Notes: generated from the sequence alone by a model not told the origin. DNA of 64,000 bases from Sphingomonas sp. (GCF_017744835.1 NZ_JAGIAM010000001.1:806001-870000), one strand, 5' to 3'; shown: positions 24,494-33,727, counted from the stretch's first letter. Numbers and translations are program-made.

Positions 24494-25470
24494 TGCTCAA
24501 GCAGGAAGCCGAGGACGGCCAGTCCGGCCTTGCCGACCCCCATTTCCGCGCCGATGTGCTGGGCGGGCTCGCCGCGCGCCCGCGCGCCATCCCCGCGCGC
24601 TGGTTCTACGACCGCCGCGGCTCCGAGCTGTTCGAGGGGATCACGCAGCTCCCCGAATATTATCCCACGCGCACCGAGACGGCGCTGCTTCTCCAGATCG
24701 CGCGCGAGCTGGCCGCTTCGGTGCCCCCCGGCGCCGCGGTGATCGAATTCGGATCGGGCTCCTCGACCAAGACCCCGCTCCTGCTGCGCAGCATCGCTCC
24801 GGCCGCCTATGTGCCGATCGACATTTCTGGCGATTTCCTCCGCGCTTCGGCCCGCGCGCTCGGCGAGCGCTTTCCGGACTTGCCGATCCTGCCGGTCGAG
24901 GGCGACTTCCTCCGCCCCGTGCCGCTTCTCGCCGAGGTCTCCGAAATGCCCAAGCTCGGCTTCTTCCCGGGCTCGACGATCGGCAACATGAACGCCTGGC
25001 ACGCCGTCGACCTGCTTCGCGCGATGCGCGCCTGGCTCGGCGAAGGCGCGCGGCTGCTGATCGGGATGGACCGGGTGAAGGGGCCGGAGGTGCTGATCCC
25101 CGCCTATGACGACGCCCAGGGCGTCACTGCCGCCTTCAACCTCAACCTGCTCGCGCGCATCAACCGCGAGCTCCGCGGCACCATCCCGCTCGACGCCTTT
25201 CGCCACCGCGCGATCTGGAACGCCGATGCCGCGCGGATCGAGATGCACCTCGAGGCGACCCGCGACGTGCAGTTCGAAGTCGAAGGCCGTCCCTTCGCCA
25301 TCGCCACAGGCGAGACGATCCACACCGAGAACAGCCACAAATACGGCCCCAACGGCGGCCGCATGCTGCTGCGCGCGGGCGGCTGGACGCCGACCGCCGA
25401 ATGGACCGACCCGCAGGGGTGGTTCGCGCTGGTGCTGTGCGAGGCCCAGCCGATCCGCTCGGCGCCCTAG
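24493..25470 (+). CDS. egtD: L-histidine N-alpha-methyltransferase EgtD
   Basis: 325 residues. It trimethylates histidine to hercynine with three SAM molecules, the first step of ergothioneine synthesis. Signatures are PARWFYDRRGSELFEGI (35-51), LPEYYPTRTE (53-62), the SAM loop EFGSGSSTKT (85-94), and FFPGSTIGNM near residue 157. The C-terminal ENSHKYG segment is also typical. The start ATG shares a base with the egtB stop. No egtA, egtC or egtE lies nearby, which fits the shorter bacterial pathways in which the C-S lyase is encoded elsewhere. Confidence 0.93.
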   Translation: MLKQEAEDGQSGLADPHFRADVLGGLAARPRAIPARWFYDRRGSELFEGITQLPEYYPTRTETALLLQIARELAASVPPGAAVIEFGSGSSTKTPLLLRSIAPAAYVPIDISGDFLRASARALGERFPDLPILPVEGDFLRPVPLLAEVSEMPKLGFFPGSTIGNMNAWHAVDLLRAMRAWLGEGARLLIGMDRVKGPEVLIPAYDDAQGVTAAFNLNLLARINRELRGTIPLDAFRHRAIWNADAARIEMHLEATRDVQFEVEGRPFAIATGETIHTENSHKYGPNGGRMLLRAGGWTPTAEWTDPQGWFALVLCEAQPIRSAP

Positions 25471-25475
25471 GGTTG

Positions 25476-25595
25476 TTTTTCAGCTTCGCTGAATCGGCGC
25501 CGGCCCGCTCCCCCACCCGGCCACCCAACGGCAGTATCATATGGGTGGCCGGGTTGGGGGAGCCGGTGCCGCAATCGTTTCAGCTTCGCTGAAAC
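25476..25595. repeat. Long inverted repeat flanked by identical small hairpins
   Basis: The core is GCTCCCCCACCCGGCCACCC (25507-25526) pairing with 25543-25563, its reverse complement apart from one bulged base. The stem extends outward through a CGGCGCCGG/CCGGTGCCG arm. Each end carries TTCAGC-TTC-GCTGAA hairpins (25479-25493 and 25579-25593). It fills the gap between the convergent egtD and DUF1176 genes and may act as a two-way terminator. Its layout is that of a mobile palindromic unit. Confidence 0.75.
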
Positions 25596-25605
25596 AGACT
25601 CAAGG

Positions 25606-26610
25606 CTATCGGGAGTCCGCCTCCGCCCGCCACACGCGCAGCCAGTTGATCGATCCGCGGCACTCGCCCATCGCGCGCGCCTCGACCAGCCGGAACATCG
25701 TTCCGTCCCACACATATTGCTCGGACGATCCGCAATCGCCGATGCCGCGCCCCTTGGCGAAGCTCGCGAGCAGCCCGAGCTTAGGATCCCAGTCGACATT
25801 GACGAGCATCGGCGGCCCGTCGGGGCTCATCCCCGGCCGCATGTCGAACTTCGCCAGCGCAAAGCGCCCGCCCGAGAGGATGAACGGCACGGTCGAATAA
25901 TTATACGCGCCCGCCCCGCACGGGATCAGCGCCAGCGTCTTGCCGCCGCCGAGCGCATAGGTCTCGACATCGGGTGCGGGCACGCCGGTGCCTTCGTACA
26001 GCCCGTCGCAGTCCGACGCCTTTTCCATCGCCGCGCGCATCGCCTTGCTGACCGATGCAGCCGTGCCCGAAGGCCGGATCGCGGCGATCCTCGGCGCCGG
26101 CGGCGCGGCGGGGACGGAGACCGCCGGCCTCGGCCCCTTGGCGACGAGCGCGGTGACCGTGCCCGCACGCCCCTGCTCGGCGTCGAAATAGCGCAGCGTC
26201 GCGGAGATGCCCTTGAGCGAGGCCTGGCTGAGCGGCTTGCCGTCGCCGGCGCGCATCGTCATCGCCTGCCCCTTGAGCATCGCCTCCGCCAGTTGCAATG
26301 CCGCGGCGTCGCGCACGATGACGCTGGGGCCGCCCAGCGTGCCCGACGACACCGACTTGCCGTCGATCTCCAGCCGATAGCTGCCGCGATATTCGGCGTC
26401 CGGCGTCACTTCGATCTCCAGCGCGCCGCCGGGTCCCGCCTCGCGCGTGATCGCGATCTGCGGCGGGTTCTCGATCTCGTCGCTCGCCGAGAGCGACGCC
26501 GCTTCGCAGAAGCGCAGATTGTCGCAGGCGACGGCCCAGTCGCCGAACGTCTTGACCTCGGAAGGGGTGGCGGCGGCCTGGGCCGCGGCAAGGAGTGCGA
26601 GCATCAGCAT
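25606..26610 (-). CDS. DUF1176-family secreted protein
   Basis: 334 residues. A short signal peptide (MLMLALLAAAQAAA) is followed by VKTFGDWAVACDNLRFCEA, the opening of the DUF1176 family. Further family-like features are Cys pairs (C28/C34, later SDCDGLYEG, IPCGAGAYNYS, DCGSSEQYVWDG and GECRG), which would form disulfides in the periplasm. No enzymatic function is known. It is monocistronic, convergent with egtD across the palindromic repeat, and divergent from the 3-hydroxyacyl-CoA dehydrogenase gene. Confidence 0.8.
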   Translation of the reverse strand: MLMLALLAAAQAAATPSEVKTFGDWAVACDNLRFCEAASLSASDEIENPPQIAITREAGPGGALEIEVTPDAEYRGSYRLEIDGKSVSSGTLGGPSVIVRDAAALQLAEAMLKGQAMTMRAGDGKPLSQASLKGISATLRYFDAEQGRAGTVTALVAKGPRPAVSVPAAPPAPRIAAIRPSGTAASVSKAMRAAMEKASDCDGLYEGTGVPAPDVETYALGGGKTLALIPCGAGAYNYSTVPFILSGGRFALAKFDMRPGMSPDGPPMLVNVDWDPKLGLLASFAKGRGIGDCGSSEQYVWDGTMFRLVEARAMGECRGSINWLRVWRAEADSR

Positions 26611-26673
26611 GACGCGAGGCTATCCGATCGCCGGACGAAACGATAGGACAGCTCCGACATCGGGAGAGACGGA

Positions 26674-27543
26674 ATGAAGACGGTTGGCGTGATCGGTGCG
26701 GGGCAGATGGGTGCGGGAATCGCGCAGGTCTCGGCGCAGGCGGGCTATCGCGTTCTGCTCGCCGACGTCGACCAGGCACGCGCCGAAGCAGGCAAGGCCG
26801 GAATCGCGAAGCAACTCGCCCGGCTGGTCGAAAAGGAGAAGATCGCCGCCGCCGACGCCGAGTCCGCGCTCGCCAATATCGAGCCGGTCGCCGACGTCTC
26901 GGCGATGGGCGCGTGCGAGCTGGTGATCGAGGCCGCGACCGAGCGCGAGGCAATCAAGCGCAGCATCTTCGAGGCCGTCGGCAAGGTGCTTGGCGCGCAA
27001 GCGATCCTGGCGAGCAACACTTCGTCGATCCCGATCACGCGCCTCGCCCAGTCCTCGCCCGATCCCGCGCGTTTCATGGGCGTGCATTTCTTCAACCCGG
27101 TCCCGGTGATGGGGCTGATCGAGCTGATCCGCGGCCTCGCCACCTCGGACGCGACCGTCGCCGCGGTCGAGGCCTTCGGCCAGTCGTTGGGCAAACGCAT
27201 CGTCCATGCCAACGACGCGCCGGGCTTCATCGTCAATCGCGTGCTGATGCCGATGCTCAACGAAGCATGCTTCGCGCTCGGCGAAGGCGTGGCCACCATC
27301 CCCGACATCGACGCCGCGTGCCAGCTCGGGCTCAACCATCCGATGGGGCCGTTCACGCTGGCCGACTTCATCGGGCTCGACACCTGCCTCGAGATCACCC
27401 GCGTGCTGTTCGAAGGCACCGGCGACCCCAAGTTCCGCCCGGCGCCGCTGCTGGTGAAGTACGTCGAGGCCGGCTGGTACGGCCGCAAGACCCGGCGCGG
27501 CTTCTACGATTATTCGGGCGCCGAGCCGGTCCCCACGCGCTGA
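26674..27543 (+). CDS. 3-hydroxybutyryl-CoA dehydrogenase
   Basis: 289 residues, the length of the stand-alone enzyme (Hbd/PaaH type). It oxidises (S)-3-hydroxyacyl-CoA to 3-ketoacyl-CoA with NAD. The NAD loop is [14 protein letters not shown] (5-18). Active-site motifs are [21 protein letters not shown] (His and Asn of the catalytic set) and [18 protein letters not shown], and the C-terminal dimer domain ends [17 protein letters not shown]. Start ATG 26674 has GGGAGAGACGG upstream. It ends directly against the convergent methyltransferase stop with no spacer. Role in butyrate or PHB turnover or beta-oxidation is inferred. Confidence 0.93.
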   Translation: MKTVGVIGAGQMGAGIAQVSAQAGYRVLLADVDQARAEAGKAGIAKQLARLVEKEKIAAADAESALANIEPVADVSAMGACELVIEAATEREAIKRSIFEAVGKVLGAQAILASNTSSIPITRLAQSSPDPARFMGVHFFNPVPVMGLIELIRGLATSDATVAAVEAFGQSLGKRIVHANDAPGFIVNRVLMPMLNEACFALGEGVATIPDIDAACQLGLNHPMGPFTLADFIGLDTCLEITRVLFEGTGDPKFRPAPLLVKYVEAGWYGRKTRRGFYDYSGAEPVPTR

Positions 27544-28275
27544 TCAGCCCTTGGGCTCGGCGAGCACGATCAGCGAGAGCCCCGGCGGCATCGGCATGCG
27601 GCCGACCAGGTGCCGCTCGATCCCGAAGATCGCCTCGAACGCGGCGTTGAGCGGCTTGGCGGGGGGCGAATCGTCGCTGTCGTCCTTGCCCATCAGCTTG
27701 CCGGCGAAGCGCGCCGCCACCGCCACCGGAAAGAGCAGCGAATTGAAATAGCCGAGCTTTTTCCACCCCAGCCCGGCCTTGCGCAGCGCTGCAGTGAGCG
27801 TTGCCTTGGAATAGCGGCGCTTGTGGTGGTTCACCACGTCGTGCGCGCTCCACATCCATTGGTGCGCGGGCACGGTGATCAGGATCTTGCCGCCGGGCTT
27901 GAGGGCACGGGCGATCGCCTGGAGCGCCGCGACATCGTCCTCGACATGCTCGACCACGTCGAGCACAGCGACCAGGTCATAGCTCCCGGGCTCGACTCCG
28001 GTCAGCTCGGGCAGCGGCGACGTGCCCACCGGCTTGCCCAGCCGCTCGCTGGCCTTGGCCCCGGCGGTCTCGTCGATCTCGATCGCGTCGACCTGCCCGA
28101 ACTGCGCGAGCATCGGGAGGTTGTGTCCCGTGCCGCAGCCGATCTCGAGGATGCGCGCATGCGCCGGCAGCGCGCCGAAGCGCATCAGATAGTCCGAGAG
28201 GATCTCGCGCCGCGCGCGGTACCACCAGTGCGTGGTGTCGTGCGCCGCCATGCGCTCGTAGACGATGCGGTCCAT
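27544..28275 (-). CDS. Class I SAM-dependent methyltransferase
   Basis: 243 residues with a Methyltransf_11/23 fold. The SAM loop is ILEIGCGTGHNLPML near residue 42, the acidic end of strand 2 is VDAIEIDE, and motif VAVLDVVEHVEDDVAAL follows. The N-terminal YERMAAHDTTHWWYRARREI is typical of methyltransferases found beside glycosyltransferases in polysaccharide clusters. The C-terminal hydrophobic stretch (YFNSLLFPVAVAARF) may attach it to the membrane. Its start is 1 bp from the stop of GtrA, so the two are co-transcribed. Confidence 0.85.
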   Translation of the reverse strand: MDRIVYERMAAHDTTHWWYRARREILSDYLMRFGALPAHARILEIGCGTGHNLPMLAQFGQVDAIEIDETAGAKASERLGKPVGTSPLPELTGVEPGSYDLVAVLDVVEHVEDDVAALQAIARALKPGGKILITVPAHQWMWSAHDVVNHHKRRYSKATLTAALRKAGLGWKKLGYFNSLLFPVAVAARFAGKLMGKDDSDDSPPAKPLNAAFEAIFGIERHLVGRMPMPPGLSLIVLAEPKG

Positions 28276-28276
28276 C

Positions 28277-28693
28277 TTATTTGAATACCAGATAACGGTT
28301 GAGAGCGAAGGTCACGAGCGGCGTCACCAGCACCACGGGGATCAGCGGCACCCAGGTCGGCTGGTGGAGCGGGCCGGTGCAGATCCAGGTGAAGCCGGCG
28401 TTCATCGCCATGCCCACCGACTGGACCGCGACGAACTTGGACTGGGTGCCCACCCCGCCTTCGGCCTCGTGCCCGCGAAAGCTCCAGCGACTGTGGAAGA
28501 CATAGCCGAACACGACGGCGACCAGGAAGCCGGCGACCGAGGCGAGTACCGGCGGGATCGCATAGGTCGCGAGCGGCCAATAGACCGCGGCATAGACCAG
28601 AGTGGAAAGCCCGCCGACGATGGCGAAGCGGACGAGCTGACCCAGCACGCCGCTTTCCTTCAGGCCTTCGACACGATTAAGTAACGCCGCCAC
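28277..28693 (-). CDS. GtrA-family membrane protein
   Basis: 138 residues with four predicted membrane helices. LVRFAIVGGLSTLVYAAVYW near residue 20 is the GtrA/DPMS_TM signature, and FALNRYLVFK is the standard ending. GtrA-like proteins are thought to flip undecaprenyl-phosphate-linked sugars. It is coupled to the SAM methyltransferase downstream and is divergent from the 621-residue membrane protein. A GtrB-type partner glycosyltransferase is encoded at 36.0-37.1 kb rather than next door. Confidence 0.88.
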   Translation of the reverse strand: MAALLNRVEGLKESGVLGQLVRFAIVGGLSTLVYAAVYWPLATYAIPPVLASVAGFLVAVVFGYVFHSRWSFRGHEAEGGVGTQSKFVAVQSVGMAMNAGFTWICTGPLHQPTWVPLIPVVLVTPLVTFALNRYLVFK

Positions 28694-28754
28694 GATCCCT
28701 TGCCCTCGCGCAAGCCGCCGCCCTAATGCCGGGATCGAAGCGAGGGAAGCGATT

Positions 28755-30620
28755 TTGAATCTTCAGACGATCCGCAATTGGCGGCCGGACCGCGAGCTCG
28801 ACAGGCACTGGCTGACGTGGATGCTCGTCTGCTGGGCGGCGATCGTCGCCTGGTTCCTCGTCCAGCGCCACGGCAACATCTATTGGCTCGTCCTCGGCGA
28901 CACCGACGACAATATGCGGCTGATGCAGGTCCGCGCGCTGCTCGCCGGCCAGGGCTGGTACGATCTGCGTCAGTACCGGCTCGATCCCGCGATGGGCGGC
29001 TTCGACATCCATTGGTCGCGCTTCGTCGACTTGCCGATCGCCGGGCTGATCCTGCTGCTCAAGCCGTTCCTCGGCCAGGCCGAGGCGGAAAAATGGGCGT
29101 GTGGCATCGCGCCCTTGCTTCCGCTCTCTGTCGCGATGACCGGGCTGGTGCTCACCGTCCGCCGGCTGGTGGCGCCGCACGCCTGGCCGCTCGCAGTGCT
29201 CGGCCTGCTCGGCTGCACCTCGACGCTCGGCATGTTCGTGCCGATGCGGATCGATCATCACGGCTGGCAGCTCGCCTGCCTTGCGATGACGGTAGCCGGC
29301 CTCGCCGATCCCCGCCGCGCCCGCGGCGGCGCCACCGTCGGGCTTTCGAGCGCGCTCTCGCTGACGATCGGGCTCGAGATGCTGCCTTATTGCGCGATGG
29401 CCGGTGCGATCATCGCGCTGCGCTGGGTGTGGGAGGCAGGCGACGCGCGGCGGATGCAGGCGTACGGCTTGGCTCTCGGCGGCGGCTCGGCGCTCGGCTT
29501 CGCGCTCTTCGCCTCCGAAGCCAACCAGGCGATGCGCTGCGACGCGCTCACCCCGGTGTGGCTCTCGGTGATGGTCGCCGCCGGCGCGCTGCTGTTCGCG
29601 CTGTCGCTCGCCAGTCCTCGGCAGCGCTGGGTGCGGCTGGCGCTCGCAGCCGCCGCGGGCGGCGTGATCGTCGCAGGTTTCGTCGCCTTCTTCCCACAAT
29701 GCCTCGGCCGGCCCGAGCAGGTCTCGGACGAGCTCGCGCGCACCTGGCTCAACAATGTCCGCGAGGCACGGCCGATCTATCGCCATCCGTTCAAGACCGG
29801 TTTTCCGATCGCGGCGCTGCCCGCGATCGGGCTGATCGGCGCATGCGTCGCCGCTTGGCGCGCGCGCCGCAGCGCCGCAGCGAGCGCCTGGGCGGCAATC
29901 GCGCTGTTCACGGCCTTTGCGGGCGCGATGCTGCTCTGGCAGATCCGCGCAGGCCCCGCCGCACAGATGCTGAGCGTGCCCGGCTCGGTCGCGCTGATCT
30001 GGCTGGTGGTGCCCTGGTTCCTGTCGCGCTCGTCGATGCTGCTGCGCGTGGTCGGGTCGGTCGCCGCCTTCCTTGTCCTCTCAGGGCTCTTCGCCGGGCT
30101 GCTGCTCCCCTATCTGCCGGGCGACAAACGCGGCAGCGGCGGTGGCGGCGGGGCCAACCGCGTCGCCCAAGCCAACGCCGCCTGCGCGCGGATGAGCACG
30201 CTGCTCCCGCTCAATATCGTGCCGCGCACGATCGTCTTCACCCATGTCGACATGGGTCCGCGGCTGATCACGATCACGCACCACGATGCCGTCGCGGGCC
30301 CCTATCACCGCAACGGCGACGCGATCCTGGCGGTGCACCATGCCTTCACCGGCCAGCCGAGCGGCTTCCGAGCGATCGCGGCGCGCCACCACGCCACGCA
30401 CCTGCTGATCTGCCCGAACATGGCCGAGACCACCGTCTATCGCGCGCGCAGCCCCGACGGCTTCTATGCGCAGCTGCACCGCGGCCAGGTGCCCAACTGG
30501 CTCGAGCCGGTCGCCCTGCCGCGGAATTCGCCGTTCCGGCTGTGGCGGATCCGCTACGACCTGCCCGACGCGTCGGTCACTGCCCGGCCAGCGCCCGCCC
30601 CGCGACCAGCGAAGCCCTGA
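28755..30620 (+). CDS. Large membrane protein with a glycosyltransferase-like layout (GT39/STT3-like)
   Basis: 621 residues, about 11-12 membrane spans, then a soluble C-terminal region of about 180 residues. The first external loop reads GDTDDNMRLMQVRALLAGQG (48-67) and continues DIHWSRFVDLP. A second acidic loop is MRIDHHGWQL near 165. Acidic first loop, helical bundle and soluble tail recall GT-C enzymes such as PMT/ArnT or oligosaccharyltransferase STT3, but I see no standard family signature. Related proteins occur in sphingomonads under varied names. The TTG at 28755 has GAGGGAAG 6 bp upstream. The 3' end overlaps marC by 44 bp. Confidence 0.7.
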   Translation: MNLQTIRNWRPDRELDRHWLTWMLVCWAAIVAWFLVQRHGNIYWLVLGDTDDNMRLMQVRALLAGQGWYDLRQYRLDPAMGGFDIHWSRFVDLPIAGLILLLKPFLGQAEAEKWACGIAPLLPLSVAMTGLVLTVRRLVAPHAWPLAVLGLLGCTSTLGMFVPMRIDHHGWQLACLAMTVAGLADPRRARGGATVGLSSALSLTIGLEMLPYCAMAGAIIALRWVWEAGDARRMQAYGLALGGGSALGFALFASEANQAMRCDALTPVWLSVMVAAGALLFALSLASPRQRWVRLALAAAAGGVIVAGFVAFFPQCLGRPEQVSDELARTWLNNVREARPIYRHPFKTGFPIAALPAIGLIGACVAAWRARRSAAASAWAAIALFTAFAGAMLLWQIRAGPAAQMLSVPGSVALIWLVVPWFLSRSSMLLRVVGSVAAFLVLSGLFAGLLLPYLPGDKRGSGGGGGANRVAQANAACARMSTLLPLNIVPRTIVFTHVDMGPRLITITHHDAVAGPYHRNGDAILAVHHAFTGQPSGFRAIAARHHATHLLICPNMAETTVYRARSPDGFYAQLHRGQVPNWLEPVALPRNSPFRLWRIRYDLPDASVTARPAPAPRPAKP

Positions 30621-31218
30621 CGCCGTCGATCACGAACTGGACCGCCAGCGCGCCGAGCAGCACGCCGAGCAGGCGCGAGACCACCGCCTCGATCTTGGCG
30701 CCGACCAGCCGCATCAGCGGTCCGGCGGCGAGCAGCGCCACCAGCGTCAGCGCCAGGATCGCGAGCATCGCGGCGAGCACCACCAGGGAGCGTTCCGCGC
30801 CGTCGCTCTGCGACATCAGCAGCATCACCGACGCGATCGAGCCCGGGCCCGCGATCATCGGCATCGCCATCGGGAAGATCGAGATGTCGACGGGCTCGCC
30901 CGACTTCAGCTTCTCCGCACGATCCTCGCGCCGCTCGGTGCGGCGCTCGAACACCATTTCGAGCGCGATCAGGAACAGCATGATGCCGCCGGCGATGCGA
31001 AAGGCGTTGAGGCTGATCCCCAGCGCGCGCAGCAGCACTTCGCCGAATAGCGCGAAGCCGAGCAGGATCAGCGCGGCGACCGTCACGGCGCGCACCGCCA
31101 TCGCGCGGCGATGCGTCGCGCTGGTGCCGCTGGTCAGCCCGGCGAAGATCGGCGCGCAGCCGGGCGGGTCGATCACCACGAAGAAGGTGGCGAAGGCGGA
31201 GATGAAGAGCTCGATCAT
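30577..31218 (-). CDS. marC: MarC-family integral membrane protein
   Basis: 213 residues with six predicted membrane spans. VVIDPPGCAPIFAGLTSG near residue 18 is the MarC/UPF0056 signature (normally DPxGxxPxF), and FPMAMPMIAGPGSIASVMLL is the second conserved stretch. Function is uncertain; the family was wrongly linked to multiple antibiotic resistance. It starts 22 bp after the folD stop and may be the last gene of the yggT-yggU-folD-marC run. Its end overlaps the convergent membrane protein gene by 44 bp. Confidence 0.88.
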   Translation of the reverse strand: MIELFISAFATFFVVIDPPGCAPIFAGLTSGTSATHRRAMAVRAVTVAALILLGFALFGEVLLRALGISLNAFRIAGGIMLFLIALEMVFERRTERREDRAEKLKSGEPVDISIFPMAMPMIAGPGSIASVMLLMSQSDGAERSLVVLAAMLAILALTLVALLAAGPLMRLVGAKIEAVVSRLLGVLLGALAVQFVIDGVRASLVAGRALAGQ

Positions 31219-31240
31219 CGGCGCGCGCCGCCCCGCGCCA

Positions 31241-32116
31241 TCAAAGCGCGTCCTCGTCGAGCGCGATATTCTCGCGGCGGTGCGCGGCGACCAGCGTGTT
31301 GCGCAGCAGGCAGGCGATGGTCATCGGCCCGACGCCGCCCGGGACCGGGGTGACCGCACCCGCGACCGAGGCCGCGCTGTCGAAGTCCACGTCGCCGACC
31401 AGACCCGCCTCGGTCCGGTTGATGCCCACGTCGATCACGGTCGCGCCGGGTTTGAGCCACTCGCCCTTGACGAACCCGGGCCGCCCCACCGCCGCCACGA
31501 CGATATCGGCGTGGAGCAGATAGTGCGGCAGGTTGCGCGTGCGCGAATGTGCGATCGTGACGGTGCAGTTCCGCGCGGTCAGCAGCGCGGCCATCGGCTT
31601 GCCGACGATGTTCGATCGGCCGATCACCACCGCATCGAGCCCCGAGAGATCGCCCAGCCGGTCCTCGAGCAGCATGACGCAGCCGAGCGGCGTGCACGGC
31701 ACGAACCCCGGAAGCCCCGTCGCCAGCCGGCCCGCGTTGACCGGATGGAAGCCGTCGACGTCCTTGTCGGGATCGATCCGCAGCAGCACTTCCTCGGCAT
31801 CCAGATGCCCGGGCAGCGGGAGTTGGACGAGGATGCCGTCGACCGTCGGATCGGCATTCAATCGGTCGACCAGCGCGATCAAGGCCGCCTGGTCGGTGTC
31901 GGCGGGAAGCTTGTGCTCGAAGCTTTCCATCCCCGCCTCGCGGGTCTGCTTGCCCTTCGAGCGGACATAGACCGCGGAGGCCGGGTCCTCGCCCACCAGC
32001 ACCACCGCCAGGCCGGGCGCACGCCCCGCCGCTGCGCGGAAGGCAGCGACGCCCTCCGCCACTCGGGCCCTCAGTCCCACCGCAAATGCCTTGCCGTCGA
32101 TCAGTGCCGCGCTCAT
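31241..32116 (-). CDS. folD: Bifunctional methylene-THF dehydrogenase/cyclohydrolase FolD
   Basis: 291 residues. It interconverts 5,10-methylene-, methenyl- and 10-formyl-tetrahydrofolate using NADP. Catalytic Tyr and Lys are in [21 protein letters not shown] is the conserved folate loop, and the NADP turn is [29 protein letters not shown] is the C-terminal signature. The start ATG overlaps the stop of the YggU gene (ATGA), so translation is coupled. The C-terminal LDEDAL tail is slightly longer than the E. coli protein. Confidence 0.95.
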   Translation of the reverse strand: MSAALIDGKAFAVGLRARVAEGVAAFRAAAGRAPGLAVVLVGEDPASAVYVRSKGKQTREAGMESFEHKLPADTDQAALIALVDRLNADPTVDGILVQLPLPGHLDAEEVLLRIDPDKDVDGFHPVNAGRLATGLPGFVPCTPLGCVMLLEDRLGDLSGLDAVVIGRSNIVGKPMAALLTARNCTVTIAHSRTRNLPHYLLHADIVVAAVGRPGFVKGEWLKPGATVIDVGINRTEAGLVGDVDFDSAASVAGAVTPVPGGVGPMTIACLLRNTLVAAHRRENIALDEDAL

Positions 32117-32400
32117 GGCCAGTCCCCATAAAGGCTGGCGGCGATCTCTGCCAGCTTCGTCGTTTCGCCGGTGATCCGCAGCCGCTTCAGCCGCGACGTC
32201 TCGCCCGAGACGAAGGCCACCGCGCGCTTGCCCACGCCGAAGCTCTTCGCGACCAGCGCGACCAGTGCTTCATTGGCCGCACCCTCCACCGGCGGCGCGG
32301 CGAGCCGGGCGGCGAAATGCTCCGCGGTTCCGGCGAGCAGCGCGTCGCGCGAGGCCCGCGGCGTCACGCGGACGGCGATCTCCAGCCCGTCGTCGCGCAC
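32113..32400 (-). CDS. DUF167 (YggU) family protein
   Basis: About 95 residues. [14 protein letters not shown] near the start and [23 protein letters not shown] are the DUF167 signatures; the fold is a small alpha-beta domain of unknown role. The GTG at 32400 is the only standard start in this stretch. Homology appears to continue a few residues upstream (AWTVRDDG), so a CTG or other rare start closer to the YggT stop is possible. It is placed between yggT and folD, with ATGA overlap to folD. Confidence 0.8.
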   Translation of the reverse strand: MRDDGLEIAVRVTPRASRDALLAGTAEHFAARLAAPPVEGAANEALVALVAKSFGVGKRAVAFVSGETSRLKRLRITGETTKLAEIAASLYGDWP

Positions 32401-32423
32401 CGTCCAGGCGGTGCCGGCCCGGC

Positions 32424-32726
32424 TCAGACCGGCAGGCCCATCGCCGTGCGGTAGAGCGCCGGCATCACTGCCTGCTGGATAACCAGCAGGATCACCAGCA
32501 CCACCATCGGCGACAGGTCGAGCCCGCCGAAGTCGGGCAGGATGCGCCGGATCGGCCGATAGAGCGGGTCGGTGATCACCTTGAGCGCGCGCCAGACCGA
32601 GCCGACGAACTCGTTGTAGGTGTTGATCACGTTGAACGCGATCAGCCAGGACATGATCGCCTGGACGATGATGATCCACCAGATGACGTTCAGCAGGACC
32701 TGGAGGATGTCGAGGATCAGGATCAA
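32424..32726 (-). CDS. YggT-family membrane protein
   Basis: 100 residues with two to three hydrophobic helices. IVQAIMSWLIAFNVIN and VWRALKVITDPLYRPIRRILPDFGGLDLSPMV match the YggT family, with its conserved DPxxRPxRRxxP turn. YggT proteins are linked to membrane protein placement and osmotic-shock tolerance in some bacteria. First gene of the yggT-yggU-folD set; the YggT-YggU pairing is widely conserved. The stop is 24 bp from the yggU start. Confidence 0.9.
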   Translation of the reverse strand: MILILDILQVLLNVIWWIIIVQAIMSWLIAFNVINTYNEFVGSVWRALKVITDPLYRPIRRILPDFGGLDLSPMVVLVILLVIQQAVMPALYRTAMGLPV

Positions 32727-32772
32727 ACCCGGTTCTCCGAAGAAGGATGTTCTCGCCTAGATAGCGTGCGTG

Positions 32773-33672
32773 TCAGGCGTGGACCAGCGTGCCTGCGCCG
32801 CGCCGCGTGAAGATCTCGAGCAGCATCGCGTGCGGGACGCGCCCGTCGAGGATCACCGCCGCGTCGACGCCCGCCTGCACCGCCGAGACGCAAGTCTCGA
32901 CCTTGGGGATCATGCCCCCCGAAATGGTGCCGTCGGCCTTGAGCGCGGCGATCCGCGCAGGGTCGAGGTCGGTCATCAGGTCGCCCGACTTGTCGAGCAC
33001 GCCGGCGACGTCGGTGAGCAGGAAGAAGCGCTTGGCGCCCATCGCCCCCGCGATCGCCCCCGCCATGGTATCGGCGTTGATGTTGTAGGTATGCCCGTCG
33101 GCGCCCATCGCGATCGGCGCGACCACGGGGATGAAGCCCTGCGCCGCGAGCGAGCGCAGCAACACGGGATCGACCGCCACCGGCTCGCCGACGAAGCCCA
33201 GGTCGACGTGGCGCTCGATCCCCTGCAGCGGGTCGGGATCGCGCCCCTGCACCTTCTCGGCAGTGACCAGCCCCGAATCCTTGCCCGAGATGCCCACGGC
33301 CTTGCCGCCGGCCTGGCCGATCCAGCCGACGATCTCCTTGTTGATCGAGCCGGCCAGGACCATCTCGGCGATCCGCGCGGTCTCGGCGTCGGTCACGCGA
33401 AGCCCGCCGACGAACTGCGATTCGACGCCCAGCCGCTTGAGCATCGCGCCGATCTGCGGGCCGCCGCCATGGACGACGATCGGATTGATGCCGACTGCCT
33501 GGAGCAGCACCACGTCCTCGGCGAAATCGCGCGCGAGCTCGGGGTCGCCCATCGCGTGCCCGCCATATTTCACGACGAAGGTCGCCCCGGCATAGCGTTG
33601 CAGATAGGGCAGCGCCTCGACGAGCGTTTCGGCCTTGGCGAGCATCGCCGGATCGGGTGCGTGGTCGGTCAT
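32773..33672 (-). CDS. argB: Acetylglutamate kinase
   Basis: 299 residues. It phosphorylates N-acetylglutamate in arginine synthesis. [10 protein letters not shown] (33-42) is the ATP-phosphate loop and [10 protein letters not shown] the N-acetylglutamate loop. VGQ-type and [17 protein letters not shown] segments are typical of the amino-acid kinase fold. The N-terminal helix of about 25 residues ([20 protein letters not shown]) is the form found in arginine-inhibited hexameric enzymes, so feedback control is likely by family knowledge. It is not next to other arg genes. The gap to the yggT start is 46 bp. Confidence 0.95.
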   Translation of the reverse strand: MTDHAPDPAMLAKAETLVEALPYLQRYAGATFVVKYGGHAMGDPELARDFAEDVVLLQAVGINPIVVHGGGPQIGAMLKRLGVESQFVGGLRVTDAETARIAEMVLAGSINKEIVGWIGQAGGKAVGISGKDSGLVTAEKVQGRDPDPLQGIERHVDLGFVGEPVAVDPVLLRSLAAQGFIPVVAPIAMGADGHTYNINADTMAGAIAGAMGAKRFFLLTDVAGVLDKSGDLMTDLDPARIAALKADGTISGGMIPKVETCVSAVQAGVDAAVILDGRVPHAMLLEIFTRRGAGTLVHA

Positions 33673-33727
33673 GCGCGCGCCTTTAGGGCAAAGTCGCAGC
33701 CAGCGCGAGTATGCGCTTCGAGAGCGC

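Noticed and set aside
28778..32131. Plus-strand open frame of about 1100 codons over the membrane protein, marC and folD
   Set aside because: It is an out-of-frame shadow of the 621-residue membrane protein followed by an antisense shadow of marC and folD; no conserved residues appear in it.
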